The notes beneath the pieces are model-generated. The model ran no database searches. It was given only the letters and a program-made list of their open reading frames with translations, and was not told the DNA's origin. From Lojkania enalia (lineage: Eukaryota; Ascomycota; Dothideomycetes; Pleosporales), in assembly GCA_010094045.1 (NCBI GenBank), contig ML986654.1:62001-126000 (forward strand): a DNA stretch of 64,000 nucleotides, written 5' to 3'. The translations under genes and the position numbers were made by a program. Of this stretch, positions 47,511 through 61,271 are shown one piece after another (the first letter of the stretch is position 1; every line of letters begins with the position of its first letter).

Positions 47511-50500
47511 GTACCCCCCTTTTAGTTATAAGCTCCTATAAGTTAGGTTTTTATATTATATTCAGGTTATTTATAATTAAGTAGTAGTTATTAATACTAG
47601 TATTAGTTAAAGTCGCAGGCGTATTAGTATAACCGGTTATTATTATATAGTAGTACTATACTAGAGATTAAGTCGGTTCGGTTCTTATAATAGTACTATA
47701 CTAGGGATTAGTAGTAGTATTATTACTAGTATTATATTAGTATAGTATTATTATAGGCGTCTAGGAATATACTTAGATTAGACTCTAACACCTAATTAAA
47801 AATCTAGACGTAATATTATATTTAGATCTTATTTATTTAGATTTCTAGTATAGTAATCTTCTACGGTAGTTGTCTTAGTAAAGTTACTAGTCGAGTACTA
47901 TTCTAGATTATAATAGCTAGTCTACTTAACTAGGTATTCGTGCCGGCGTTTCTATCGGTTGTAGTAGAGGTCTTCTATTCGCTTGATAAGGTATTTTAGT
48001 TCTCTATTAATCTTAATAGGTTTAGGGTTATATACTTATTAACTAGATAAGTAGTTAGACGACTTAGGTACTAGCTATAATAGCGATATATAGAATATAG
48101 GATGTATTTTAGCTAATTTAGGTAGCTTTAGTCTATAAGCGTGTGAGGATACCTTCGCGATAACTTTATAGAGGCCTATATTCTTCTAGTTAAGCTTTTT
48201 CAACGGTTTTCGTATGCGTATATTTCTAGTATCTAGCTAGACTAAATTACTAATTTAGTAGTTAGGGGCTAGTACGCGCTTGCGGTTAGTATACTCTTAT
48301 TAGAGTACTTATACTTAGGTAAGTTCTTCTTTAATATATTCTATAATATCCTTTATCTTATTATCTAGTCTATTAGCTTTCTAGGCTATTAGGGACTATT
48401 TTAATAGTTAATAGATCCCTATAAACGGTTTAAAGCCTATTTAAAGGTGCTAGCTAAAGTAGGCTAGAAATAGGGAGACTTTTATTAATTTAGATACTAT
48501 ATTGTTTGCTTTAAACTGCGCTATTAGTAGCTATTTAACCTAGTTATCTTATTTATAGCTAGTATAGGCTTAGAGAACTTATTCTATTACTGCGTTAGTA
48601 TTCTCTATCTAGCTATTAATTTTTAAGTAGAAGCTGGTTAATATATATATATTAATTTATAGCTGTCTATAGAGCTCTTAGTAGAAGGTAGAGATAAACT
48701 ATATCTTATAGTTAAACGTAATAGTATATAGCAGTCTATAGTAAACTTATATATAGTAATAGAATAGTTAGATAATATTAGGAGCTTCGATTCTTACGTA
48801 TAGTATTAGGTATCTATACTTACTAAGCCTATTAACTACTACTATAATATTTATACAACCTTCTAATTCTAGTAGATTAGTTATAAAGTCTATAGAGATG
48901 TCTTAAAACCTTTGTTTAGGTATAAATAATAGTTTTAGTAATCTATAGTACTTCTCTCTAAAAGTCTTACTTCTTTAGTATATATAATAATAGTCTATAT
49001 ATTATTATACTAAGTCGAATATCTTTAACTAATAGTACTCACGCTAGAGTAGTTCTAAGGTCTTTTCTCGACTAGAGTATCTGCTAAATAGCGAGTTATA
49101 GACAACTTATAGTAGTTTAAGCTTTAGCTTATTATAGTCTAGTATTATAAGTTAATCTCGGTAGTATAATTAGTTGTTATACTCTTTATAGTTAACTAGA
49201 GTTAGAAGTTTAAATTAATAGGCTTCTTTTCTTAATAGCTTTAGAGTATTTTAGATTAGATTATCGTTTAGGTATTCTTCGTTAATAATTTCTATAATTA
49301 GTTAACCTACTTCTATCTATCGGAATAGTTTAGGACGAAGTAATATCTATTAACAACCTCTATAGGCCTCTTCTTATATAGGCTCGTTCTATAACCTTTA
49401 AGTTAAGGTATTAAGCTTCTTTTTAAGTTTTCTAGGTCGGTATATAATACTAAAGTTAAACCTTAATAGGTATTCTAACTAATAGGCCTATTAGTAGCTT
49501 AACTACTTTATTATTACGAAGTATTATAGGTTCTTATAATTACTTAGTACTTTTATAAAAAATACTACACCTTCTAATTTAGGCCTCTATTATTTAAAAT
49601 ATCGGATAATTACAAGTAGTTTCTTATTATATATCTTATAGTTACCTTTAGTAGGGTTTATATACTTAGAGAAGTAGGTAATAGATTTTAGTTTACTATT
49701 AGCGCCTCTCTAGGATAGTATACTAGCTATTATAAAGTTAAACACGTTAGCTTCTACTACTATTAGTAGCTTAAGGTTAAGGTATTAGAAAATTAGTATA
49801 GAGATAAAGGTATCTTTTAGGTGGTCGAAAGAATATTAACAGCTATTATTCTAGTCGAATTAAGTATTCTTCTTAGTTAGGGCTACTAAGGGGGAGACTT
49901 TCTATAAGAAGTTACTAATAAATTGTTAGTAGAAGTTCGCGAAGCCTATAAAGGCTTAAATATCTTTTATATTTTTAGAGTATTCCTAGTTAATAATAGT
50001 CTCTACCTTCTTCGGGTCTATACGGATCCCTTCTATAATAATTATATATCTTAGGTAGGTTACTTCTAACTAGTAGAACTTATATTTATCTATATTAAGC
50101 TGTAAACTATTTACTTTTAAGGCTTTAAGAACTAGCTAGATATACTACTTATAATCCTTTAGATTCTTACTAAATATTAGGATATTATTAATATAGGTAG
50201 TATAGAATATATTAAAGTATAGTCTTAGTATATTATTTATAAAGTACTAGAACGTGCCTAAAGTATTAGCTAGGTTAAAGGGTATTACCAAGTATTTAAA
50301 CAGCCTGTAGTATATATAAAAGGTAGTTTTCTATTTATCTCTCTTAATAATCTTTAGCTTATTAAATACGGTAATAATATTAAGTTTTATATAGTATTTA
50401 GTCTTACTAAATTAGGTTAACATTTTTTAGATTAGTAGAATTAGATATTAGTTCTTAATAGTAATAGTATTTAGGACTTTATAGTCTATATAGAATCGAA

Positions 50501-50828
50501 AACTACTTCTAGATTTCTTTATAAAGATTATAGGTGCAGCTACTAGTAACGAGCTTACTCTAATAAATCTCTTAAACAAGTTCTTATTAAGGTACTTCTT
50601 TAGTATCTTTAGCTTATTCTAGGATATTTTATAGAGTAGACTAAAGCTAGCTTATTTACTATTCTCTAGTTTAATCTTATAATTATACGGTTATTGTCTA
50701 AATAGCTTATCTATATCTTTATATAAGAAGATAGATAATAGGTTATAGTATTCTTTAAGCACTTTAGTAATAGGGTTAGTATATACCTTTAGGGCTAGAA
50801 CCTTATTAATATTAGCTATTAATATAGT

Positions 50829-50838
50829 NNNNNNNNNN
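50829..50838. other. Assembly gap (10 N) between overlapping contig ends
   Basis: A nominal-length gap. The 2,072 bases before it (48757-50828) are repeated immediately after it (50839-52919), identical by eye except for one small replacement that adds 9 bp. Confidence 0.95.
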
Positions 50839-52919
50839 TAATAGAATAGTTAGATAATATTAGGAGCTTCGATTCTTACGTATAGTATTAGGTATCTATA
50901 CTTACTAAGCCTATTAACTACTACTATAATATTTATACAACCTTCTAATTCTAGTAGATTAGTTATAAAGTCTATAGAGATGTCTTAAAACCTTTGTTTA
51001 GGTATAAATAATAGTTTTAGTAATCTATAGTACTTCTCTCTAAAAGTCTTACTTCTTTAGTATATATAATAATAGTCTATATATTATTATACTAAGTCGA
51101 ATATCTTTAACTAATAGTACTCACGCTAGAGTAGTTCTAAGGTCTTTTCTCGACTAGAGTATCTGCTAAATAGCGAGTTATAGACAACTTATAGTAGTTT
51201 AAGCTTTAGCTTATTATAGTCTAGTATTATAAGTTAATCTCGGTAGTATAATTAGTTGTTATACTCTTTATAGTTAACTAGAGTTAGAAGTTTAAATTAA
51301 TAGGCTTCTTTTCTTAATAGCTTTAGAGTATTTTAGATTAGATTATCGTTTAGGTATTCTTCGTTAATAATTTCTATAATTAGTTAACCTACTTCTATCT
51401 ATCGGAATAGTTTAGGACGAAGTAATATCTATTAACAACCTCTATAGGCCTCTTCTTATATAGGCTCGTTCTATAACCTTTAAGTTAAGGTATTAAGCTT
51501 CTTTTTAAGTTTTCTAGGTCGGTATATAATACTAAAGTTAAACCTTAATAGGTATTCTAACTAATAGGCCTATTAGTAGCTTAACTACTTTATTATTACG
51601 AAGTATTATAGGTTCTTATAATTACTTAGTACTTTTATAAAAAATACTACACCTTCTAATTTAGGCCTCTATTATTTAAAATATCGGATAATTACAAGTA
51701 GTTTCTTATTATATATCTTATAGTTACCTTTAGTAGGGTTTATATACTTAGAGAAGTAGGTAATAGATTTTAGTTTACTATTAGCGCCTCTCTAGGATAG
51801 TATACTAGCTATTATAAAGTTAAACACGTTAGCTTCTACTACTATTAGTAGCTTAAGGTTAAGGTATTAGAAAATTAGTATAGAGATAAAGGTATCTTTT
51901 AGGTGGTCGAAAGAATATTAACAGCTATTATTCTAGTCGAATTAAGTATTCTTCTTAGTTAGGGCTACAGCGTATGGCAAGGGGGAGACTTTCTATAAGA
52001 AGTTACTAATAAATTGTTAGTAGAAGTTCGCGAAGCCTATAAAGGCTTAAATATCTTTTATATTTTTAGAGTATTCCTAGTTAATAATAGTCTCTACCTT
52101 CTTCGGGTCTATACGGATCCCTTCTATAATAATTATATATCTTAGGTAGGTTACTTCTAACTAGTAGAACTTATATTTATCTATATTAAGCTGTAAACTA
52201 TTTACTTTTAAGGCTTTAAGAACTAGCTAGATATACTACTTATAATCCTTTAGATTCTTACTAAATATTAGGATATTATTAATATAGGTAGTATAGAATA
52301 TATTAAAGTATAGTCTTAGTATATTATTTATAAAGTACTAGAACGTGCCTAAAGTATTAGCTAGGTTAAAGGGTATTACCAAGTATTTAAACAGCCTGTA
52401 GTATATATAAAAGGTAGTTTTCTATTTATCTCTCTTAATAATCTTTAGCTTATTAAATACGGTAATAATATTAAGTTTTATATAGTATTTAGTCTTACTA
52501 AATTAGGTTAACATTTTTTAGATTAGTAGAATTAGATATTAGTTCTTAATAGTAATAGTATTTAGGACTTTATAGTCTATATAGAATCGAAAACTACTTC
52601 TAGATTTCTTTATAAAGATTATAGGTGCAGCTACTAGTAACGAGCTTACTCTAATAAATCTCTTAAACAAGTTCTTATTAAGGTACTTCTTTAGTATCTT
52701 TAGCTTATTCTAGGATATTTTATAGAGTAGACTAAAGCTAGCTTATTTACTATTCTCTAGTTTAATCTTATAATTATACGGTTATTGTCTAAATAGCTTA
52801 TCTATATCTTTATATAAGAAGATAGATAATAGGTTATAGTATTCTTTAAGCACTTTAGTAATAGGGTTAGTATATACCTTTAGGGCTAGAACCTTATTAA
52901 TATTAGCTATTAATATAGT
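50839..52919. repeat. Second copy of a 2.07-kb segment, probable assembly duplication
   Basis: Collinear with 48757-50828. The only difference noticed is near 51966, where agcgtatggcaa replaces a short taa-type stretch of the first copy (about 49882). The corresponding bases of the outer B element (about 58375, inverse) match the first copy. Near-identity contrasts with the many RIP transitions that separate all true repeat copies in the window. Confidence 0.88.
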
Positions 52920-54954
52920 AAAGACTTTATAGTTAGGTTACTAAAAGAGTTAAACTAGTAGTATAGCGCCTATATAATATATATTTAGCTATAGTATAGA
53001 CTTTAGATATTTAGATTTAAATAGGTCTTTTTAGCTATAATCTTTATCTAAAGTTAGGTCGGTTTCGGTTTTAAATTCTTTTAACTAGTACAGCATCTTA
53101 AATAGCTAGTAATTATATTAGATATAACTTAATAGGTAGAGCTTTAAATAGTACTATCTAGGCTTTAAACTATATAGAGGTTATAAATTAGTTACTTTAA
53201 GATCTCCTTTTATATTAGGTTTAGGTAGTTTACAATCTTTAATAACTATTTAAATAGCCTATTAGTAAATAGTAGTATTAGTAGATTATAAGTATTAAGT
53301 TAGGTATTAGTTAGTAGTAAAGACTAGCTATTTATTCTTATAGTCTAGGTTTATATAGTATTTATATATCTATAGTTGTTTTAGAATTAACTAGTATTTT
53401 TCTAGTATAGTTATATAGAGATATACTATCTCTAAATAGTTTAGGTGTTAGAGGGTTAAAATAACTAAATAGGAGATAGTCCTCTTATAGAGGACTTCTC
53501 TATTAAAGCTAGTTAAGTATAGATTATACGAGAGTTATATCTTTTAGAGTTTTAGGGTATATATAAGGTTTCTATAGATATAGCTATAACTAGTAGCTCT
53601 AGTATTAATAAGAATATTAATATCTTATTAGACTAGGTTTTAATAGATTAAAAAAGAAGCTAGAATCTAATAGTTTTATAACTATTTCTATAGAGGCTAG
53701 TTCTATAAGTATATAAAGATTTAGTATAGGTATAGTCTTAAGAAATAATTTACTTCTAAGATAGACCTTTTAGCAATATTCTAGTTAGCGAGACTAGCTA
53801 TATTTAGGAGTAAGAGTATCAGTTTTATTTATAAAATAACGAGCGTATTAAAGATTAATTAGAAGATTAGTTAAAGGATTAAGAGTAGGATCTATAAGGT
53901 ATAGTAGGGCTCTAAGACCCTTAATAGATTAATAGTAGAGGAGCGTTATATTCTAGTAAAATATATCTTTTACTACTATATTTATAACAGCGTTCTTTAT
54001 AGTAGTACCTTTTTTATTTATTAGAGCCTATAAGCGTGTAACTAGAAGTATTAAATTCTATAGTATTTAGGTCCTTCTAATAAATAGTATAATACTTTAG
54101 TTATTTATAGTAGTTGCCGGGTAGATAATATAAGTTAGTATTATATAGGGAAATTAGGTTAGCGTAGTTATTTAGGGTGCTAGGTATTATAATACTAATT
54201 ATAGTACGGCGGAACTTATTAAAGAGAGAATATTAGAGATATATGATTTATCTAGTCTTATTTAGTTTAGTATCTGCAATTAGGCGTTAGAATTTAGTAA
54301 AGTAAGTAGAGAACCTGCTTTAACCTTATTTTAAGGTCTCTAGCTTACTCTATACTATAGTCTCCTTATTCTAGTTGCTATAAGTAGATTCTAAGAAGGC
54401 GACTAAGCTGTCTATAAAGTTAATACTCTTATCTATTAATAGGTTAACTAATATTACTAGGTCTTATTCTAGGCGGGAATAGGTATATAGAAGGTAGGTA
54501 TATTCGGTTAAGTATTAGTTAGTATTTCCTTCTAGTTTATAGTAGAGCTTTCTAATAAAGTATAAAAGCTTTAAACGTTTACTAGAAAATATTAAAAGGT
54601 TAGATAAACGGTTAGAATAGAAATATAGGTTATATATAGTCTTAGGCGGATTAGAGGTTAATATAGGTATCTATTTAGAAGCTAGGGTTGTAAACTAAGT
54701 TAGGCTAAGGGCGGGTAATAGTTCTATTACTGTTAATATACTAGTAGCTAATAGAGGAGCAGCTATTTAGCGGCTACTAAATTCCCTTTATATCGCTTTA
54801 AGGTCTAACTTATAGTAGTTCTCTTAGGTTATTAAGGCTTCTACTAGCATCTCGTTCTTCTACTATAAAAAGTCTAGCTTGCCCTAGATCTCTTTAAATA
54901 TACTAATAAGCGCGTTCTTATCTATAACATATAATAGTAGATAATATAATATAA

Positions 54955-55257
54955 TATTATAGACGTTTATATATAGTTAGTTAATTATACTTTAAATAGT
55001 TAACTCTATTATTACATACTATATATAAATATTAAAACGTTATATAAAAAATAGAGATATCTATATTATATAGGTTTTTATAGGGGCTAGGTCTATACTA
55101 TTATATAGGCTAGCCAGGTTAGTAAAACCTTCCTCTATTATAGTTAAGACAAGTTAGTTATATTCTAGCTAGTAGCTAATAGTTATTACTAGCAGCCGGT
55201 TTAGGTATTATAGTAAGGATAGTATAGGTATAGAGGTGTCGTAGTATTACTATAATA
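54955..55257 (-). repeat. Family B LTR (5' LTR of inner copy)
   Basis: 303 bp, the partner of 47208-47510, with scattered transition differences only. Confidence 0.9.
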
Positions 55258-58200
55258 AGTAGTATAAACATAACTCCTATAAAAACCTATATAATATAGA
55301 TATTTCTATTCTTTATATAATATTTTAATATTTATATATAGTATATAGTAATAGAGTTAACTACTTAAAGTACGATTAACTAACTATATATAAATATTTA
55401 TAATATTATATTATATTATCTACTATTATATATTATAGATAAGAACGTACTTATTAATATACTTAAAGAGATCTAAAATAAGCTAGACTTTTTATAGTAG
55501 AAGAACAAGATACTAGTAGAAGCCTTAGTAACCTAGAAGAACTGCTATAAGTTAGACCTTAAAGCGATATAAAGAGAATTTAGTAGCTACTAAACAGCTA
55601 CTCCTCTACTAGCTATTAGTATATTAATAATAATAGAACTATTACCCGCCCTTAGCCTAACTTAGCCTATAACTCTAGCTTCTAAATAGATACCTATATT
55701 AACTTCTAATCCGCCTAAAACTATATATAACCTATATTTCTATTTTAACTATTTATCTAACCCTCTAATATTCTCTAGTAAATATTTAGAGCTTTTATAC
55801 TTTATTAGAAAGCTCTGCTATAAACTAGAAGGAAATGCTAACTAATATCTAACTAAACGTACCTATCTTCTATATATCTATTCCCGCCTAGAATAAGACC
55901 TAGTAATATTAGTTAACCTATTAATAGATAAGGGTATTAACTCTATAGATAGCTTAGTCGCCTTCTTAGAATCTACCTATAGCAACCGGAATAAGGAGAC
56001 TATAGTATAGAGTAAGCTAAAGACCTTAAAATAAGGCTAAAGTAGGTTCCCTACTTACTTTACTAAATTCCAACGCCTGATTATAGATACTAAACTAAAT
56101 AAGACTGGACAAATTATATATCTCTAACGTTCTTTCTCTAATAAGCTCCGCCGTGCTATAATTAGTATTATAATACCTAGCACCCTAAACAACTACGCTA
56201 ACCTAATTTCCCTATACGATACTAACCTATATTACCTATCTAGTAACTACTATAAATAACTAAAGTATTATACTACTTACTAGAAGGACTTAAATACTAT
56301 AGAACTTAATATTTCTAGCTATACGCCTATAAGCTCTAATAAATAAGAAAGGCGCTGCTATAAAGGACGCTATTATAAGTATAGTAGTAAGGGATATATT
56401 TCGCTAGAATACAGCGCCCCTCTACTATTAATCTATTAAGAGTCTTAGAGCTCTACTATACCCCGTAGGTCCTACTCTTAATCCTTTAACCGATCCTCTA
56501 ACCAATCCTTAATACGCTTATTATTTTATAGATAAGACTATTATTCTTACTCCTAAACGCAGCTAGTTTTACTAACTAGAATATTACTAAAAGGTCTATT
56601 TTAGAAGTAAATTATCTTTTAAGATTATATCTATACCGAATTTCTATATACTTATAGAACTAGCCCCTATAGAAATAGTTATAGGACTACTAGATCCTAG
56701 CTTCTTTCTTAATCTATTAAGACCTAGTCTAGTAAGATATTAATATTCTTATTAATACTAGAGCTACTAGTTATAGCTATATCTATAGAGACCTCGTATA
56801 TACCCTAAAACTCTAAAAAATACAACTCTTATATAATTTATACTTAACTAGCTTTAATAGAGAAGTTTTCTATAGAAGAACTATCTTCTACTTAGTTACT
56901 CTAACTCTCTAACACTTAAACCATTTAGAGATAGTATATTTCTACGTAACTATACTAGAAAAATACTAGTTAATTCTAGGACAGCTATAGATATATAAGT
57001 ATTATATAAACCTAGACTATAAGAATAAACAGCTAATCTTTACTACTAACTAATACTTAACTCGATGCTTATAATCTATTAGTACTACTATCTACTAATA
57101 GGCTACCTAAACGGTTATTAAAGACTATAAACTACTCGAACCTAATATAAAAGGAGATTCTAAAGTAACTAATTTACAACCTCTATATAGCTTAAAGCCT
57201 AGATAGTACCGTTTAAAACTCCGCCTATTAAACTATATCTAATATAATTACTAGCTACTTAAAATATTACGCTAGTTAAAAGAACTTAAAATTAAAACCA
57301 ACTTAACCTTAAATAAAAATTATAGCTAAAAGGACCTATTTAAACCTAAATACCTAAAGTCTATACTATAGCTAGATATATATTATATAGGCGCTATACT
57401 ACTAGTCTAACTCTTCTAATAATTTAACTATAAAATCTTCGCTATATTAATAGCTAATATTAATAAGGCTCTAGCCCTAAAGATATATACTAATCCTATT
57501 ACTAAAGTGCCTAAAAAATACTATAATCTATTATCTATCTTCTTATATAAGAATATAGATAAGCTATTTAAACGATAACCATACAATTATAAGATTAAAC
57601 TAGAGAATAGTAAGTAAGCTAGCTTCGGTCTACTTTATAGGATGTTCTAGAACGAGTTAAAGGTACTAAGAAAGTACTTTAATAAGAACTTATCTAAGGG
57701 ATTTATTAGAGTAAGTTTATTACTAGTAGCTATACCTATAATCTTTATAAAGAAATTTAGAAGTAGTTTCTAATTCTACGTAAACTATAAAGCCCTAAAT
57801 ACTATTACTATTAAGAACTAATACCCGATTCTACTAATTTAAGAAATATTAACCTGATTTAGTAAGGCTAAGTACTATATAAAACTCGATATTATTACCG
57901 TATTTAATAAGCTAAGAATTGCTAAAGGAGATAAATAGAAGACTATCTTTTATATATACTATAGGCTGTTTAAATATCTAGTAATACTCTTTAGTCTAAC
58001 TAACGCTCTAAGTATATTCTAGTACTTTATAAATAATATACTAAAACTATACTTTAATATATTCTATACTACCTATATTAATAATATTCTAATATTTAGT
58101 AAGAATCTAAAGGATTATAAGTAGTATATTTAGCTAGTTTTTAAAGCCTTAAGAATAAATAGTCTACAGCTTAATATAGATAAGTATAAGTTCTACTAGT

Positions 58201-60534
58201 TAGAAGTAACCTACCTAGGGTATATAATTACTATAGAAGGGATTTATATAGACCTAAAGAAGGTAGAGATAATTATTAACTAGAAATACTCTAAAAATAT
58301 AAAAGATATTTAAGCCTTTATAGGCTTTATAAACTTCTACTAATAATTTATTAGCAACTTCTTATAGAAAGTCTCCCCCTTAGTAGCTTTAACTAAAAAA
58401 AATACTCGATTTAACTAGAATAATAGCTGTTAATATTCTTTTAACTACCTAAAGGATGCTTTTATCTCTATACTAATTCTCTAATACTTTAACCTTAAGC
58501 TGCTAATAGTAGTAGAAGCTAACGCGTTTAACTTTATAACAGCCGGCATACTATCTTAGAGAGGCGCTAACGGTAAATTAAGATCTATTATCTACTTCTC
58601 TAAGCGTATAAACTCTACTAAAAGCAACTATAAAATATATAATAAGGAACTACTCGCGATTATCCAATATTTTAAGTAATAGAGGCCCGAATTAGAAGGC
58701 GTAGCATTTCTTATAGAAGTACTAAGTAATTATAAGAACCTATAATACTTTATAATAATAAAATAGCTAAACTACTAATAGGCCTATTAATTAGAATATC
58801 TATTAAGGTTTAACTTTAGTATTATATACCGACCTAGAAAACTTAGAAAGAAGCCTAATACCTTAACTTAAAAGTTATAGGATAAATCTATATAAGAAAA
58901 GGCTTATAGAAGTTATTAATAGATATTACTTCGTCCTAAACTATTCTAATAGATAGAAGTAGGCTGATTAATTATAGAGATTATTGATAAAGAATACCTA
59001 AACGATAATCTAATCTAAAATACCTTAAAGTTACTAAGAGAAGGAGCCTATTAATTTAAACTCCTAATTCTAGCTAACTATAAAGAGTATAATAACTAAC
59101 TATACTACTAAAATCAACTTATAGTATTAAACTATAATAAGCTAAAGCTTAAACTGCTGTAAACCGTCTATAACTTACTATCTAGTAGATATCTTAGTTA
59201 AGAAAAGACTTTAGAACTACTCTAGCGCGAGTACTATTAGTTAAAGATATTCGACTCGGTATAATAATATATATACTATTATTATATATACTAAAAAAGT
59301 AAGACTTTTAAAAAGAAGTACTATAGATTATTAAAACTATTATCTATATCTAAATAAAGGTTTTAAGATATCTTTATAAACTTTATAATTAATCTACTAG
59401 AATTAGAAGGTTGTATAAATATTATAGTAGTAGTTAATAGGCTTAGTAAGTATAAACACCTAATACTATGCGTAAGAATTGAAACTCCTAATATTATCCG
59501 ACTATTCTATTACTATATATAGGTTTACTATAAACTACTATATACTATTATATCCGACTATAAGATATAGTTTATTTCTACCTTCTATTAAGAGCTTTAT
59601 AGACAGCTATAAATTAATATATATATATTAACCAGCTTCTATTTAGAGACTAATAGCTAGATAGAAAATGCTAACGCAGTAATAAAACAAGTTTTCTAAG
59701 TCTATACTAGTTACGAATAAGATAACTAGGTTAAATAGCTACTAACAGCGTAGTTTAAAGCGAATAATATAGTATCTAAATTAATAAAAGTCTTCCTATT
59801 TCTAGCCTACTTTAGCTAGCACCCTTAAATAGGTTTCGAGCTACCTATAGGGATCTATTAACTACTAAAATAGTCTCTAATAGTCTAGAAAGCTAATAGA
59901 CTAGTTAATAAGATAAAAGATATTATAGAGTATATTAGAGAAGAACTTACCTAGGTATAAGCGTTCTAATAAGAGTATACTAACCGTAAGCGCGTACCAG
60001 CCCCCAACTACTAGGTTAATAATCTAGTCTAGCTAGACGCTAGAAATATACGTATATGAAAACCGTTAAAAAAACTTAACTAGAAGAATATAGGCCCCTA
60101 TAAAGTTATTATAAAGGTATCCTCGTACGCTTATAGACTAAAGCTACCTAAATTAGCTAAAATATATCCTATATTCTATATATCGCTATTATAACTAGTA
60201 CTTAAATTATTTAACTACTTATCTAGTTAATAAATATATAACCCTAAACCTATTAAAATTAATAGAAAACTGGAATACCTCGTTAAGCGAATAGAAAACC
60301 TCTACTATAACTAATAGAGACGCCGGTATAAATACCTAGTTAAGTAGACTAGCTATTATAACCTAGAATAGTACTCGACTAGTAACTTTACTAAGATAAC
60401 TGCTGTAGAAGATTACTACGCTAGAAACCCGAATAAATAAGACCTGAATATAATATTATATCTAGATTCTTAATTAGGCGCTAGGGTCTAATCTAAGTAT
60501 ATTTCTAAACGCCTGTAATAATATTATACTAATA

Positions 60535-60870
60535 TAATATTAGTAATAATACTACTACTAATCTTTAGTATAGTACTACTATATAATAATAACTAGTCGC
60601 GCTGATATGCCTGCGACCTAATCTAATCCCTAGTATAATACTACTATATAAACTAACCTAACCTAATTCCTAGTATAGTACTACTATATAAATTAAACCG
60701 ACCCGATCTCTAGTATAATACCACTATATAAACCGAACCGACCCGATTTCTAGTATAGTACTATTATATAATAATAACCGGTCGCGCTAATATGCCTATA
60801 ACCTAATCTAATCTCTAGTATAGTACTATTATATAATAATAACTAATTACGCTAATACGTTTATAATCTT
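60535..60870 (+). repeat. Minisatellite in the 3' UTR of family B
   Basis: About six degenerate copies of a unit built on ctagtatagtactactatataa with variable spacers (about 45-75 bp). Fewer units occur in the same position of the inner copy (about 47640-47740, inverse), B3 (about 12200-12320) and B1 (about 1470-1520), so the copy number differs between insertions. Confidence 0.75.
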
Positions 60871-60968
60871 AACTAATACTAGTATTAATAACTACTACTT
60901 AATTATAAATAACCTAAATATAATATAAAGACCTAACTTATAGGAGTTTATAACTAAAAGAGGGGTAC

Positions 60969-61271
60969 TATTATAGTAATACTGCGACACCTCTACACCT
61001 ATACTACTCTTACTATAATACCTAAACCGGCTGCTAGTAATAATTATTAACTGCTAGCTAGAATATAACTAACTTGTCTTAACTATAATAGAGGAAGGTT
61101 TTACCGACCCGGCTAGCCCGTATAGTAGTATAGACCTAGCTTCTATAAAAACCTATATAATATAGATATTTCTATTCTTTATATAATATTTTAATATTTA
61201 TATATAGTATATAGTAATAGAATTAACTACCTAAAGTACGATTAACCAACTATATATAAACGTCTATAATA
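60969..61271 (+). repeat. Family B LTR (3' LTR of outer copy)
   Basis: 303 bp, followed by the gtata target duplication and resumption of C2 sequence. Confidence 0.92.

Larger units (their letters stand above)
47208..55257 (-). mobile_element. Family B chromovirus, inner copy, inserted in the LTR of the outer copy
   Basis: LTRs lie at 47208-47510 and 54955-55257, 303 bp each, and the element reads on the minus strand. The target duplication is aatag (47203-47207) and agtag (55258-55262); the intact LTR has agtag at this site, so the left copy carries one G-to-A RIP change. Minus-strand domains follow the same order as the outer copy: Gag on the right, RT around 52300-52700, integrase further left. 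The 8,050-bp length is inflated by the 2.07-kb duplication around the gap at 50829; without it the element is about 5.97 kb, close to the outer copy. RIP-inactivated. Confidence 0.9.
47048..61271 (+). mobile_element. Family B chromovirus (Ty3/gypsy with chromodomain), outer copy, inserted in C2
   Basis: Flanked by the target duplication gtata (47043-47047 and 61272-61276). The 5' LTR is split into 47048-47207 and 55263-55405, which sum to 303 bp; the 3' LTR is 60969-61271 (303 bp), preceded by a polypurine tract at 60954-60966. Gag is at about 55700-56420, with knuckle codons at 56371-56412 all Tyr (ancestral CX2CX4HX4C). RT is at about 57640-58150 (LSKGFIRVS, FYVNYKALN, KAKYYIKLDII). RNase H is at about 58400-58880 and integrase at about 59020-60230. 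A C-terminal chromodomain at about 60290-60440 (RRRYKYLVK-TSY...VEDYYARNPNK) should have directed integration to heterochromatin. Inactivated by stops. The element contains the inner B copy. Confidence 0.92.

Noticed and set aside
48757..52919. Recent biological tandem duplication within the inner B element
   Set aside because: The duplicate is bounded precisely by a 10-N gap and nearly free of RIP differences; contig overlap is the simpler explanation.
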